From: Planctomycetota bacterium
Lineage (GTDB): Bacteria; Planctomycetota; UBA1135; JADKAF01
NCBI GenBank assembly: GCA_016793245.1
Contig: JAEUHW010000426.1
Coordinates: forward strand, 78,084 to 142,083
Length of the DNA: 64,000 nucleotides
Direction of reading: 5' to 3'
Part shown: positions 63,813 to 64,000 of the stretch, in pieces
Layout of the letters: each line of letters begins with the position of its first letter
Numbering within the stretch: the first letter of the stretch is position 1
Program-made: the position numbers and the translations under genes
Notes under the pieces: generated by a model
Told to the model about the DNA's origin: nothing
The model's input: the letters and a program-made list of their open reading frames with translations, nothing else
Databases searched by the model: none

Positions 63813-63905
63813 CGCTCGCCGCACCGAGACGCCTGCGAAGGTGTCGACGACGACGAGAGGAAAGGGTCGAGGGGTGCCGGCCGGGCCGCTGAGGCAGTCT
63901 GGCAG

Positions 63906-63916
63906 GATCTTTGACA
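63906..63916 (+). promoter_or_regulatory. boxA-like antitermination site of an rRNA leader
   Basis: GATCTTTGACA matches the boxA consensus TGCTCTTTGACA/TGCTCTTTAACA used by the Nus complex on rRNA leaders. With the promoter and no protein gene through 64000, it suggests that a 16S rRNA gene starts just beyond the window. Confidence 0.6.
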
Positions 63917-64000
63917 AGTTGGATGGTTCCTGGAGCCTTGCGAGCGCGCCAGTGGGTCCTGAGCAGGTCCTGCTGGTTGCGTTGAAAGTCCTCTGTCTGT

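Noticed and set aside
63608..63892. 94-residue plus-strand open frame
   Set aside because: It overlaps the inferred rRNA promoter, has no family features, and is rich in Arg/Pro as expected of noise.

Overview
The window is a gene-dense, roughly 70% GC bacterial chromosome segment with about 43 protein genes, two tRNA genes and several families of short palindromic repeats. Secreted proteins, lipobox proteins and one apparent Tat substrate point to a Gram-negative-type envelope. V-type ATPase subunits, a DUF1080-like domain, DUF4198, selenocysteine genes and large secreted pectinolysis-like proteins suggest a high-GC member of the Planctomycetota or a neighbouring phylum. This placement is inference; no rRNA lies inside the window. 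Many adjacent genes overlap by four bases (ATGA or GTGA), so translational coupling is common.

Layout. 1-2.4 kb: end of a V-type ATPase operon (subunits I and K), converging on a DUF4198 protein. 2.4-6.9 kb (minus strand): recJ and polA. 7-13.9 kb (plus strand): selenocysteine locus with selA, a 1216-residue secreted metalloprotease-like protein, selD, a lone receiver protein and tRNA-Sec. The selD frame contains an internal UGA at 12331, so SelD is itself probably a selenoprotein (Sec18) and its start is at 12280. No selB is visible. 13.9-18.6 kb: 35-36 bp palindromic repeats, a POT-family transporter, integrase/transposase debris and a GNAT protein. 18.6-25.3 kb: a histidine locus (tRNA-His, hisS, hutH, hisZ) followed by two lipoproteins. 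The tRNA-His lacks G-1 and C73, and its neighbouring HisRS is of the divergent alphaproteobacterial/eukaryote-like type. 25.5-33 kb: two large secreted proteins resembling PcRGLX/YetA lyases around a methyltransferase and an adenosine deaminase. 33-39.7 kb: membrane protein, possible propeller protein, two lipoproteins and a histidine kinase. 39.8-47.2 kb: hpt, an ABC exporter pair, two pseudouridine synthases (RluA type and TruD with an Arg/Gly repeat tail) and a methylthioadenosine phosphorylase family protein. 47.3-52.2 kb: Tat-exported glycosylasparaginase family protein and a biotin-dependent acyl-CoA carboxylase operon that includes a small two-helix membrane protein. 52.3-53.9 kb: RdgC-like protein and partner. 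54-62.1 kb: glycosyltransferase cluster for a surface glycan. 62.4-63.5 kb: parvulin-like chaperone. 63.7-64 kb: what looks like the promoter and boxA leader of a ribosomal RNA operon beginning just beyond the window.

Two themes stand out. First, the Sec genes and the His genes are each gathered with their own tRNA. Second, both tRNA genes are followed at once by the same hairpin repeat. That repeat belongs to a family with an invariant TGAC loop and covarying stems, which also forms the arms of a 144-bp inverted element directly before selD.
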